Shown: positions 1 to 10,041 of the stretch, piece after piece | How positions within the stretch are numbered: position 1 is the first letter of the stretch | How the letters are laid out: every line of letters starts with the position of its first letter | NCBI GenBank assembly: GCA_049999725.1 | Contig: JBNGIS010008155.1 | Location: 1 to 33,303 of the forward strand | Reading direction: 5' to 3' | DNA: 33,303 bases | Origin: Haplomitrium mnioides | Taxonomy: Eukaryota; Marchantiophyta; Haplomitriopsida; Calobryales | Translations under genes and position numbers: made by a program | Notes under the pieces: model-generated | Databases searched by the model: none | Told to the model about the DNA's origin: nothing | Seen by the model: only the letters and a program-made list of their open reading frames with translations

Positions 1-1800
1 AACATTATTAACTCTGTACGCATATTAAGGAAAAACCGAAAAAAATGGAAGTTTCCTCTCATGGCTTCAAAACCCACTCCCATATGTCTTTCAATATATC
101 AGAACTATACCATGACTACCAAAGCCTGAAATGGCCCACATATGCGCTTCATGACTTCACAGTTCCCTGATTGTTGTTGCACCACCCTGCAACGTTTATT
201 TTGAAGAAAAATGAAGAAATAAAAGTGTTGAAGGTATGGCTAGGTAGAGGGTTTAGTTTTTGAAGGTAACAAAGGTCAAGGTTTCTGGTTAGTATGAGTC
301 GCCTGTAGTCTCTACCAGAAGTATTTCAATGTTGAAGGGTGTTTCTCTTGTGAAGGTTTGGCTTTGTTCAGAAAAGAAAGGAATCAATCAAAATAATCAA
401 GAGGTGGGTTGAAGAGATTGAACCTCGAAGTTTTGGAAAATAAAATGAAAGAACTTGAAGTGGGAAGATGTAGTGTTGCCCTTCTATTGAATGTCGAGAT
501 AGCTAAGTGTAGCAGCTTGTGTAAAGGTGTCTGTTGCCAAAAGTATATGTGACTGTGTCGTTATTCGGAGAAGAGTCGAAGTCCGTGGAGTCTTTGTTAC
601 TGCATAGACAGATAGGTGTCTAATGTCGAGGTCACACATAGATGCAAGATGGTGTTAGAGGTTTGATACCAAGTAGGTGTAGATATGTTGTGTCTCCCCC
701 TAGTCTGGGATGGTGTTTCTGTCGTGAAGGACAAGTAGGCTGTCTCCGAGTGACAATAGAGAACCACAAGCGGGAAAGGAGGTGTAATCCAAGAAAGAAG
801 ATTGAACAATAAGAAGGTGGTAAGCTTGTGTGCTTATCCTTCAGTGCTAGAGAGGAACGAAAAGAAAAAAGTAGAACGTGTGTACACGTTGGTGTTGTCG
901 CTTGTGCTAGATAGTTTCTAGCAAAGAGAAGGAGAAAATTTGAATCTCACGAAGAACCACGAATAGAAAAAAAGAAAGAACGATGGTTCGTGAGCAAGTG
1001 AGAGGTTAGAATAGAAGTGTAGCAATGGAAATAGAGTGAAAAGAAGAATACGACCTGATAGATGTTGTTGTCGAAGAGTAAAGAGGATGGACAGCTTCAA
1101 CTTGTCTTAGGCAAGAGACAAAAGTAAAGCAATGAGAATACAATATGAGTCGACTTCGGGCAGACACAGAGTGTTCTAGTGCTCTGCTAGAGTCGATGAG
1201 AAGGAAAGTAGCGAACTAGTGCTCTGCGGAGGTTGTTGAACAAAGAAAAAGAAGAGAAAGATCATCCGTAGCATCTCTTGAAGGGAGTAAGGTCGCCAAA
1301 TGGAGAGAAGAAAGAGGTCGCCAAGCAAGAGGAAAGATTGCCCGTAACGTTGCTGGAGGAGGTCGTGTCGCCAAGCAAAGGGAGGAAGAGGTCATCCGCT
1401 GTGGCGGTTGTCGAAGGCGATTCAACTAGGGTTGTGAGGCGCGCCCTAGTTCATATGGAAGGCGTGTCAAGAAGAGAGAATGGAAAAAAAATGAGAGAAA
1501 AGAGGAAAATGCTCGTAAGATAGAGGGAAAACAAAAATGGTGTGAAGAGAGAGAGAGAAAAAAATGTTCGGCAAGAAGGAAATGTGAATACGTAGAAGTG
1601 ATGCGAGAGTTTATTGAGATGTTTGGTGCGGATTTAGTGCATCCAAAAAAAATTTCCCGTAAAGTACGTCATGCTGATAACATGTTATCACATGAGCCCC
1701 AACCACACATACACACAAACTAATGAGTGGATTGATTGATGTGTGATCTATTTACATAAGGTATATATGTATCCCTATAACACAAATACAATAAAAAAAC
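1..1800. other. Unrecognised purine-rich (GA-rich) sequence
   Basis: The plus strand is rich in G and A (GAAGAG, AAGAAAG runs) and less AT-rich than the rest of the window. There are open stretches on both strands around 1216-1523, plus an 81-codon one and minus a 69-codon one. Both are low-complexity, strongly charged or Ser/Pro-rich, and match nothing I know. The 12-mer CTAGTGCTCTGC occurs twice (1176-1187 and 1216-1227), and GGTCGCCAA-like motifs recur at about 1290-1375. The pyrimidine-rich minus strand resembles the untranslated leader of a plant retrotransposon, but I see no protein domain. I see nothing else in 1530-1800. Confidence 0.4.
1675..1690. other. 16-bp perfect palindrome, possible minus-strand primer-binding site
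   Basis: TGATAACATGTTATCA is its own reverse complement. Read on the minus strand it continues as ACATGTTATCAGCATGACG. This resembles the copia-type primer-binding region at 2547 (ACACGTTATCAACAAGAG). If real, it would be the start of a second copia-like element running leftward, with 1-1665 as its leader. No LTR pair or coding domain supports this, so the call is tentative. Confidence 0.25.
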
Positions 1801-1815
1801 ATTACGAAGTATACA

Positions 1816-2066
1816 GGAAGGGTTTGGATTTACCTTCGTGCCAATAGAAAACCGTCAAAATATCGTAATAAAATTATTGGAGAAAGGATTGGATTTACGG
1901 CCGTGCTAGTAAAAAATCATCCAAATACAATCAAGAAAACATTAGGAAGGACATGGGGGGGAAGGGTTTGGATTTACCGCAGTGTTGGAAAAAAACGTCC
2001 AAATACAGTACAAAAGCAATAGGAAGGATATGGCGGGAAGGGTTTGGATTTCCCGCCGTGCTGATA
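1816..2066. repeat. Short tandem repeat, about four units of 66-79 bp
   Basis: The core GGTTTGGATTTACCGCCGTG recurs with changes near 1820, 1883, 1965 and 2041. It is usually followed by an A-run and GTCCAAATAC. Each unit contains TTTGGA and, about 25-30 bases on, TCCAAA, so each can form a short stem. The units are more GC-rich than their surroundings. An open frame on the minus strand across 1942-2163 is a by-product of the repeat. Confidence 0.7.
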
Positions 2067-2186
2067 GCAGAGCAGATTCATTAAGGATAAGCATCACAAT
2101 TCCACAGTTGGGTGTTGCGTTCTGAACCCACACGAATGTTGTCACCACATGTCGATAGGGCATATCCTTCCGATAATACTTTAATC

Positions 2187-2295
2187 ATCTCATATGCAAA
2201 GTGTGATAGATATATTTTCTTCTCCTCTTCTCTACCTCAATAATCATCCTAGTAGTATACAAATATACATATGGTTATAAATCTTAAGATTACCC
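2187..2295 (-). repeat. Inverted fragment of the copia LTR flanked by 13-bp direct repeats
   Basis: This segment is the reverse complement of about 2399-2498 in the 5' LTR. The ~70 bases around GATGATTATTGAGGT and ATATCTATCACACTTTGCATATG match almost exactly, apart from one substitution and a roughly 9-base length difference. It is bounded by the same 13-mer, TAATACTTTAATC, at 2174-2186 and at 2296-2308. It sits head-to-head with the 5' LTR, so the pair forms an imperfect palindrome. Confidence 0.75.
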
Positions 2296-2546
2296 TAATA
2301 CTTTAATCCAGTATTAAACACATATAATTAGTATTTTACTTAAACTTAATCTTAGCCTTAATCCTAAGATATATAACCATATCTATATTTGGATACTAGC
2401 CTTAATCCTAGGATATATAACCATATGTATATTTGTATACTACTAGGATGATTATTGAGGTGGAGAAGAAAATATATCTATCACACTTTGCATATGAGCT
2501 ATGAACATTACATTTATTATGTGCATCATTTACTTACATCACAACA
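2296..2546 (+). repeat. 5' LTR of copia-1 (left-truncated, with a 44-bp internal duplication)
   Basis: It matches the 3' LTR at 10083-10313 over the blocks ACACATATAATTAG, ACTTAAACTTAATC, ATATATAACCATATCTATATTTG, GGATGATTATTGAGGTGGAGA, ATATATCTATCACACTTTGCAT and GCATCATTTACTT. About 40 bases of the left LTR end are missing, replaced by the inverted fragment. A 44-bp segment is tandemly doubled (2355-2398 and 2399-2442, three differences) and is single in the 3' LTR. It ends ...CACAACA, followed by CGTTATCAACAAGAG (2547-2561), taken as the primer-binding region by analogy with other plant copia elements. Confidence 0.85.
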
Positions 2547-2594
2547 CGTTATCAACAAGAGTGTCTTATAAATTAAGAAAAAAAAAATTCTACA

Positions 2595-3116
2595 TATCCT
2601 TCTTTTATAAAATCTAAAAACATATTTCTTCTATACTTTTGATAGAAATATGATATTAAAAATCATCCCCCTTCCTCTAAATCTACATAGATGTTAACTT
2701 TTCTTCATATATAAATTTTATATTATATAATAATATTTTTTATTCAAGAAGAAGAGAAGAGCGTTGAAGGAGGTGTATCATTTGAAGATCAAAGAAGGAG
2801 GAATCAACATTTCAAAATCTATATGTGTGAATCATACAAGATTTATATTTGCAATCTGATTACGAATATAAATCCTGTATGATTCACACGTATAGATTTT
2901 GAAATGTTGATTCCTCCTTTGATCTTCAAATGATACACCTCCTTCAACGCTCTTCTCTTCTTCTTGAATAAAAAATATTATTATATAATATAAAATTTAT
3001 ATATGAAAAAAAGTTAACATCTATGTAGATTTAGAGGAAGGGGGATGATTTTTAATATCATATTTCTATCAATAGTATAGGAGAAATCTGTTTTTAGATT
3101 TTATAGAAGAAGGATA
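2595..3116. repeat. Large near-perfect palindrome (arms about 255 bp, 13-base spacer)
   Basis: The left arm 2595-2850 and the right arm 2864-3116 are reverse complements with only about nine substitutions and one 3-base indel. The spacer is 2851-2863. The arms include recognisable paired blocks such as GGAGGTGTATCATTTGAAGATC and its complement near 2768 and 2925. Weaker pairing may extend to 2563 on the left. It lies in the leader just after the primer-binding region, so it is either an inverted duplication of leader sequence or an inserted fold-back/MITE-like element. A transcript through it would form a roughly 250-bp hairpin. Confidence 0.93.
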
Positions 3117-5169
3117 GATTTTATATATATAAAGACTTCAATCGAATTCGTGGAGAATTCGATAGCCTGATATGCAACAAGATTCTAAGGAGAAGTTTGA
3201 CAAATCATATTCAAATCAAGTTCCATATTCTCCAATGGCCCTAAATAATGTATGAAAGGATTCGAAATGACAAAGCGACTATGATACAAGCTATAGACAC
3301 TTTTGATATCTTAGATTGAAAACAGATTCAACATATTCTATGAATTGGAAAAATCCGAATGTTCTGGATGATCATGAGTTTGAAAGATCTGAAATAAATT
3401 TTAGAGTTGAAGCAGAACACTACGAGTTGATTAAAGTATGAAGAAAATCAAGTGATAAACAGATTACTATCAAATTCGAAGAAGAACGGATCAAATCTTG
3501 AGCAGTTCAGCTAGTTGCAGACGAAGCATTCAACAAAGGTCTGTTTGAAGGTCGAAACGACGAGAAATCATCATTTCAACTTTGATTGAGCCTCATAACT
3601 TGAAAGGGAGAAAGGGAGAAATAGACTTTTTTGAAAGCTCAAAAAGGAATTGAAGATGAATTGCTGAAACAACAACAAATTGACGTTTCGATGACAATTT
3701 GAAAACAAACATTTGAGTATACTTTGAAAGTTCGAAAACAGTACTTCGGTGAAACGTAAAAGTTTGAAAAGTTTTTTTCTATCAAACAATATCAGTGATA
3801 TATCACCGTTTCAGAAATTAAATTCGAAAGAAATTTGAAAGTTTGAAAAAATGCATAGAGTAAACGGCGAAAGTTTAAAATCTGCCGAAGCACAATTTTG
3901 TTGTTGAACCTATTTTGACTATCGAACCTAATTCTCTTTGAGCTTGCGTACAACAATTTTTTGAGCAATCATAAATTGAATGTTATAAGATCATTCAAGC
4001 TCATTCTTCAAATCTAAAACAACAGATTTGATCACCTACTCTAGGCAAATCTATTAGACCTTATTTCAAGCATTTTGGTTCATAAATAATTACAAACAGA
4101 GAGCTAATATCTCTTGCATCTAAGAAGTCAAGAACATAACAACTCTATTATGCTTTCAGGCTACTGATTCAATATATATATAGAACCATACTTTCATTTT
4201 TTGGAGAAAAACAACTTGTGGATCAATAAAATATACACAATTGCAATAGTGTGTATAAACTTTCAGCTACTTCCCAGATGATTAGACCAGCTATTCATAC
4301 ATCAATTCAGATGGCCTGATCAAATTGGAAGCTGACAAAGTTCTACATCATACATCAAGCATAATTACATTTATTTTAATATAAATCTGATATAGATCAG
4401 GAACATATCACCTTATTTAGAATTTTGATCTACCAATACTCTATATTTAATCCTACAGAAATCTGCAGACTATAAAATCATATAGAATTTGTTACAAAAT
4501 TTTATTCTAGGATCTGAGAATACAATATATTATAATTAGCATAAATCAATTTATAAGTGTAAAGAAGATTGACTATAGCTTTAAATACATTACAGATTCT
4601 GATTTCTAGAAAACACAATTTTCTAAAAAATTAGATAGAGGAAACTGACTGTTTGTCTCAAGAATCTGTAGAGATTCTGAATAGGCACAATAGGCACAAT
4701 TAGTCTATAGGGTTTTCCCTCTACAATATAAAGTACATTCAAATTTTATTATATAGAGTTTCCACAATATATATCTTCAAGATCTAATTCCGAAGTGCAG
4801 AGGTCAAGCTTACATATTTAAGGATTATATTCCAACTTCTTAAGACTTTTTCTGAAAGAAGAGACATCAACAACCACTAAAACATTGTTTCTGAACTATG
4901 AAGGCCTATTGTTGACTACAACAATTATTTTCTTGAAGATTTGAAGATCATCCCCTTGCCTATAACAAGAAGAAAAGAGAACACACTTTACATATTACAA
5001 TTGTTACAAAAAATCTGTTTTAACAGTTATACTTAGAACAAAGAAGTTTAGAACATCACTATTATTCACAAAACAAAATAGAAAAGAGTTTAATACTAGG
5101 TTTTCTTAATTTTTGATAGATCTACTATTTATCCTCCATAAACCTTAAACTCTTCTAGCATTTTAAATA
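3117..5169 (+). other. Copia-1 untranslated leader
   Basis: This AT-rich 2-kb stretch lies between the palindrome and gag, with no sustained open frame. TTGAAAG/GTTTGAAA motifs recur between about 3570 and 3870, and GGCACAATA is doubled at about 4683-4700. I see no protein similarity I can defend. Its length is long but not extraordinary for plant copia leaders. Confidence 0.55.
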
Positions 5170-6131
5170 ATGGAGAAGCTAAACTTCAAACACTTGACCA
5201 TAGAAGGAGAGAACTACCTCTCATGGTCACTAGATATTGCTGCACATCTTGTCTCTAAAGGATTAGAGAATACAATCTTGACAGATGAAAACATAACTAC
5301 ACAACAAAAAGCCAAGACACTGGTATTCTTGAGGCACCATGTGTCAGACTCTTTGAAAGTCCAATACCTGAATGAGAGTAACCCCAGAATTCTCTAGGAC
5401 AATCTGAAGGACAGATTTGACCATACAAAGACCATACATCTTCTCAAAGCAAGGCATGATTGGGTTATTCTAAGGGTGCAAGATTTCCCAACCATTTTTA
5501 AATATAATAGTGAGTTATTCAGAATTACATCAAAATTGACTCTGTGTGGACACTCTGTTTCTCAAGAGGAATAGATTGAAAAAACCTTGTCCACTTTTCA
5601 TACAACAAATATGATTCTGTCTGCCCAATACATAAACGTAAACTTTACAACATATTTTGAATTGATTACATATCTGCTATTAGCAGAAAAGCATCAAGAC
5701 TTGTTGTTGAGAAACTCCAAGGTTAGCCCCCAAGCACCCTACCTCTAGCTCAAACACCTGAAGCCCACTTTTCAAGGCCAACAAATAATAGAGGAATGTC
5801 TAGACCAAGGGCCAGAATTGGTTCCTTTAGACAAAACTCTCATAGGGGTAAAGCCACAATACCTAGCAAGAATCAATAATTCAGAGGGAGAGGTAGAGGA
5901 ATGAAAAACTCTAGAAGATTCTTCCAAAGAATAAGAAGAGGAGTCAAAGCTTCATCCAATAACAGAAGCGAGCCTTCCTCAAGAAATTCAAGGGGACTAG
6001 TTGTCTACAACAGATGTGGAACTATGAGACATACCCATAAAATTTGCAAGATTCTAGCTCATCTAGTGGCACTATATGCAAAAGATAAGAGCCAGAATGT
6101 TGCAACTAAAAATCATGGTGTATTCCTTGAA
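5170..6131 (+). pseudogene. copia-1 gag (UBN2-like) with degenerate zinc knuckle
   Basis: The start is the ATG at 5170, read as MEKLNFKHLTIEGENYLSW, a typical N-terminus of plant copia gag. The same frame continues through stops near 5395 and 5572, with conserved stretches such as KARHDWVILRVQDF and LLLAEKHQDLL. After a frame change, a basic Arg/Ser-rich segment (5901-6000) leads to a nucleic-acid-binding knuckle near 6010-6050, read YNRCGTMRHTHKIC. The first Cys of the expected CX2CX4HX4C is Tyr. Gag would package element RNA in cytoplasmic particles; this copy cannot be translated whole. Confidence 0.85.
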
Positions 6132-6221
6132 TAAATAGATGCTCTTAGCGACTATATCGATAAGAAAGAAGATCTAAACACACTTGAGAACAACATGATT
6201 CAGTGTACAGAAAATACACTA

Positions 6222-6480
6222 CCCCTTGATGATATTAATGCATGCATTATTAATAGTGGTAGTACTCACACAATTCTGAAATGCAAGTCGTACTCCACCA
6301 AGATTATGCCCTCACATTGAAAGGTGACTACAATAATGGGTAGTAACCAAATTGAAGAAGGGCAAGGACCAGCAATAATCAGACTGCCACAAGGGGACCA
6401 TTCTTCATATAAGATACGCCATCTATGCACCAAAAGCTACTAGAAATCTCATTAGTTTAAGAGACATAAGAGACAATGGT
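6222..6480 (+). pseudogene. copia-1 aspartic protease domain, active-site Asp lost
   Basis: The segment reads CIINSGSTHTIL at about 6243-6278, where the copia family has D-S-A/G-x-T-H-x-I. The catalytic Asp codon is AAT (Asn) at 6252-6254. Downstream, MGSNQIEEGQGPAII fits the protease flap region. A stop and a frameshift follow (near 6317 and 6410) before LIS(L)RDIRDNGF, the start of the pre-integrase region. The protease would cut the Gag-Pol polyprotein. Confidence 0.75.
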
Positions 6481-6485
6481 TTCCA

Positions 6486-6795
6486 TATACATACAAGCAC
6501 TTGTAAAAAACAGGAAGTGTTGCATTTGTTAAAGCACACTCTTGAAGGATCTATAATAAAAGAAACCTTATTTCCGTATCCTCTTGGTTTTTACATAACG
6601 CAAATACAAAGTTTTCATACTCATGCACAAAATATCAATCATACAATACTATGGCATAATTGCTTGGGACATCCGAGCACGACTATGTTTCAAATTTTTT
6701 TTTAAATGTCATGGTCTTCAAGCATAAGACCATATATGATCACAAAACAGTGCATACACTGTTCTCAAGGAAAATTGGCCTTACAACCAGCAATA
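6486..6795 (+). pseudogene. copia-1 GAG-pre-integrase region
   Basis: The open stretch 6517-6705 contains ILWHNCLGHPSTTMF, the His-bearing LWHxxLGHPS motif of the integrase zinc-binding N-terminus. The paired cysteines follow near 6750-6765, read as QCIHCSQGK after a frame change around a run of nine T at 6694-6702. That homopolymer is a plausible site of the frameshift. Confidence 0.8.
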
Positions 6796-7410
6796 TCCAA
6801 GACAGTTATGGAAATTCCAAAGTTCTTTGAGAAGATACATGCAAATATATGTGGTCCTATCGACCCGCTCAGTGGACCCTTTTGACATTTCTTGGTGATC
6901 ATCTATGCTTCAACCAAATGATCACAAGTATCCTTACTCTCTATCCAAAATTTAGTCTTCTCGAGGATATTGGTACATATTCTAAAAATGAAAGTTCAAT
7001 TCTTAGAAAGTCCAATAAAAGTCCTCCGAGTTGAAACGTGAGAGAGTTTACATCAAAAACTTTTGATGATTTTTGTATGACCATGGGTATAGATATCCAA
7101 TACTCTGCCACATATGTCCATTTTCAAAATGGAATAGCCAAAAGAGTAATTCACAGCATACAAACAATTGCTAGGCCGATGCTCATGCAAACCAACTTAC
7201 TGGTTTTTGCATAGGGCCATGCAGTACTACATGCTGCCTCACTTTTAAAATATAGGGCATCAGCTTTCAACACATCATCACCTCACCAACTTGCCTATGG
7301 TAATATACCTGATCTAATATACCTGATCTATCCCATTTAAGAGTTTTTGATTATCAAGTCCTAGTTCCAATTATGGGACCAAAAAGGACTAAAATGGGAT
7401 AGATCAAAGA
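6796..7410 (+). pseudogene. copia-1 integrase core
   Basis: IHANICGPIDPLSGPF at about 6837-6884 corresponds to the first catalytic Asp block (usual HxDxCGP, here Asn for Asp). FDDFCMTMGIDIQYSATYVH and QNGIAKR at about 7060-7140 correspond to the second block and the glutamate helix. GHAVLHAAS and SPHQLAYGNIPD (7213-7315) are the usual C-terminal part. Frame changes occur near 6880 and 7040. A 14-base tandem duplication, AATATACCTGATCT, sits at about 7302-7329. The integrase would insert element cDNA; this copy is dead. Confidence 0.82.
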
Positions 7411-7860
7411 ACAAGGCAATGTGAGGATGAAGTCAAGATACTTCTTCACTTGGCTGAAATCGTAGAACAATTGCCAGATTTATTTAATGAAATTGTAAAG
7501 GTAACAAGATCACACATACATGTGGTGAATACTCCTGCAATAATTCAGGATATTCCTAGACTAGCAAGTGACCAATTACAAAGGCAAAAGAGAGGGTGCC
7601 CTCCTGACTCAAAAGACTCTCAACCTCGGCAAAAAACTTCGATGAAGAAAACTACTTTCTCAACTGATGTGCCAATACCATCATCATCTACACCATTACT
7701 ATCTCAGCCAATCATCTCCCAATTGAAGCACCCTAACAATCAAGAGATATCAATCCACTACATGGATATAGGGATTATATAGCAAAGAGAGAGTTTAGAT
7801 GTAGATGATTATTTTGCATTCCTAGTTTTACAAACTGTATTCGATATATCGCCTGATCCA
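7411..7860 (+). pseudogene. copia-1 integrase-reverse transcriptase linker
   Basis: The 110-codon open stretch 7450-7782 lies between integrase and reverse transcriptase. It is rich in Ser, Pro and Gln with basic patches (RQKRGCPPDSK, PIPSSSTPLLSQP). This fits the variable linker of copia Pol, where 'KRGRP.GSKD' is common. It has no catalytic role that I can see. Confidence 0.65.
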
Positions 7861-8913
7861 AGATCTGTTAAAGAGGCTATGGACAATTTTGATTGGATAG
7901 AGTGGAAAAAGGAAATGGATTCAGAAGTTGATTTTATGATATAGAGGAAGGTATTTGGACCTCTAATCCCTGTTTCTTCCGATGCTTATTTAATCGGATA
8001 TATGTGGATCTTTGTGAAAAAACAAAAATGAAATTGGTGAAATTATTAGATATAAGGCACGTCTTGTAGCGAAAGGCTATACACAAATACTTGGGAGAGA
8101 ACTTCATCTCACATATGCTCCAGTAATGGATGATATCATATACCATTCCTAGTAGGCTTTTCCCTAGGACATGAGCTCATAACACATTAGATGGATGTTA
8201 AAATATCATATCTATACGGGCTATTAGATACCCAACTCTACATGAAAGCTCCCCGAGAGCTTTTAGCCAGGAATATCTATCATATTCAAGGGGAGAATGT
8301 CTCAAAGAGAAAACCAACTAGCGACCTATCTACTTCTTCACCATCAACCATAATTAAACTCAGTGGTGGGAGTACTAGGCTAGGTACTTTAGTCCATGAG
8401 ATGCAATCTAGGGAGAAAAGACCTATTGTCCCCCTTATGCATCAATCCATGCCTATGGCCAAGGATGGATATGTAGTCCAGATCATTAGATCTATTTATA
8501 AACTTAAACAAAGTGGTCAAATCTAGTATAAGAGATTTCAAGAAGAGATGATAGCCATGGGGTTTCCGTTTGATGACATTGCACCAAGTTTCTTCATAAA
8601 AAATGTTGACAAAGAATTCATTATTGTCGCATTATATATTGATAACATAAACTTATTCGGTCACCAATCCTTTCTTAAACAGACTATTTTTATGCTTAAG
8701 AAAACTTTTGATATGAAGGATATTGGTAAGACTAAATATTGTTTAGGGCTACAATTTCAGTACCTAAATGATGGCATTTTAATGCATCAGAGTACTTACA
8801 TCAAGAAAGTCCTAAAACAATTTAATATGGACAAATCTTATTTATCAACATCACCTATAAAGATAAGAACACTGGATAGAGAAAAGGACATTTTCCAAAA
8901 AAGAAAGACATAG
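7861..8913 (+). pseudogene. copia-1 reverse transcriptase, YVDD changed, insertion in palm
   Basis: Blocks in order are VKEAMDNFDWIEWKKEMDSE (about 7870), RYKARLVAKGYTQ (about 8049), MDVKISYLYG (8191, first catalytic Asp), IRSIYKLKQSGQ (about 8485), ALYIDNINLFG (about 8629, normally YVDD, second Asp is Asn at 8644-8646) and MKDIGKTKYCLGLQ (about 8713). Between LYMKAPRE and RSIYKLKQ lie about 75 residues, where I would expect roughly 20 to 30. This is an in-frame insertion. Stops lie near 8155 and 8524. It would copy element RNA into DNA. Confidence 0.88.
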
Positions 8914-9590
8914 AGCCAATCCTCAGATCTAAGATACCATATCTCTCCACCATAGGAGCTCTTTATGTTTCTTGCAAACCAAACACGCCCTGATATATCC
9001 TTTGCCGAGAACTTGCTTGCAAGACACAACTCACAACCTACTATACAGTATTGGAATGGTATCAAGGGCATTTTCAAATATTTACAAGCCATAATTGACA
9101 TGGGACTATTTTTCCCAAATAATATTGATCAAATTCTTACCGGCTATGCGGATGCATGATACCTTTTGGATCCTGGTAATGTTAAATCCCAAACCGGTTA
9201 TGCATTCCTATATGGCTCTACAACTAAATCATGGAAAAGTACAAAGCAAACATTGACTTGTACAACTTCAAACCATGCAAAAATTATAACTTTATATGAA
9301 GCTAGTAGGGAGTGTATGTATCTACAAATGATCATTGATCACATATGCTCACATTGTGGATTACCTTGCATATCTAACCCAACTGTTATATTTGAGGATA
9401 ACTTGGCTTGTGTATAGCAGGTCTCATAGGGTTTTATTAAAAGAGACCATATCAAACACATTGCACCCAAGTTTTTCACCACACAAAAGCAGTAGGATGA
9501 GACCATATCAGTGCAGGTTATCTCTAGCAATAAGAATATAGCTGACATTTTTACGAAGGCTTTACTTCCAGCACTGCACTAACAATTCTA
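8900..9590 (+). pseudogene. copia-1 RNase H domain
   Basis: LANQTRPDISFAENLLARH (8971 on) is the conserved connection block. TGYADA at about 9141 carries an RNase H Asp. KSQTGYAFLYGSTTKSWKSTKQ (about 9184), TSNHAKIITLYEASRE and PTVIFEDNLACV (about 9388) follow, giving the order expected of copia RNase H. The residual frame IADIFTKALL near 9537-9566 matches the usual end, (L)AD(L)FTKALP. Stops are at 9157 and 9415. It would remove the RNA strand during reverse transcription. Confidence 0.88.
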
Positions 9591-10041
9591 CCACTCTATT
9601 GGACTACAAAGATTATCGAGATTATTATTATGACTTCATCGACATATATTTTACTATATAATTTTCTCATTATATTGCCCATATCCATATATTTCTCTTC
9701 AATATATCTTCTTTATATACATTGCTCATGTTATCTGTCTAGACGTAGCTTTATTATACTTCTTCTATATATGACCTATAGCTATGTTTCTCATATTTTT
9801 GACATTATCTTTAATAATGCAGTTCTCACTATATTTCTTTTATATATATTGTCACTTATTGACATATCACTCCATGTATAATGGTGGTTGTACTCTTTTC
9901 CTTGTATGAGAGGGGTTTAATGAGGCAACACCTTTATTCTTCATATGGATATTTTTAGTAGTGTTGGAGTTATTTTGTCATAGGTATCATTTTTATCTTA
10001 CATATGTTTATAACATTCCCCATGTTATAACCAAGGGAGAG
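9591..10041 (+). other. Copia-1 3' untranslated region and polypurine tract
   Basis: The segment is a T-rich, low-complexity stretch (9630-9880). It is followed by GGTTTAATGAGGCAAC at about 9914, a motif common near the 3' end of plant copia elements. The purine run AAGGGAGAG at 10033-10041 directly precedes the 3' LTR and is the expected plus-strand primer site. Confidence 0.75.

Noticed and set aside
655-680. Primer-binding site on the minus strand (TGGTATCAAACCTC)
   Set aside because: It shares TGGTATCA with the initiator-Met site, but the following bases do not fit and no LTR end or element can be placed around it.
1216-1523. Overlapping open frames on both strands, possible small gene
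   Set aside because: Complementary low-complexity frames (charged on plus, Ser/Pro/Leu-rich on minus) with no domain, conserved start context or splice evidence.
2595-3116. Plant microRNA precursor
   Set aside because: The stem is about 255 bp with near-perfect pairing, far longer and more perfect than a normal miRNA precursor. It is better described as an inverted duplication that might yield siRNAs.
8838-9101. 87-codon minus-strand frame
   Set aside because: It is antisense to the copia-1 reverse transcriptase and RNase H coding sequence.
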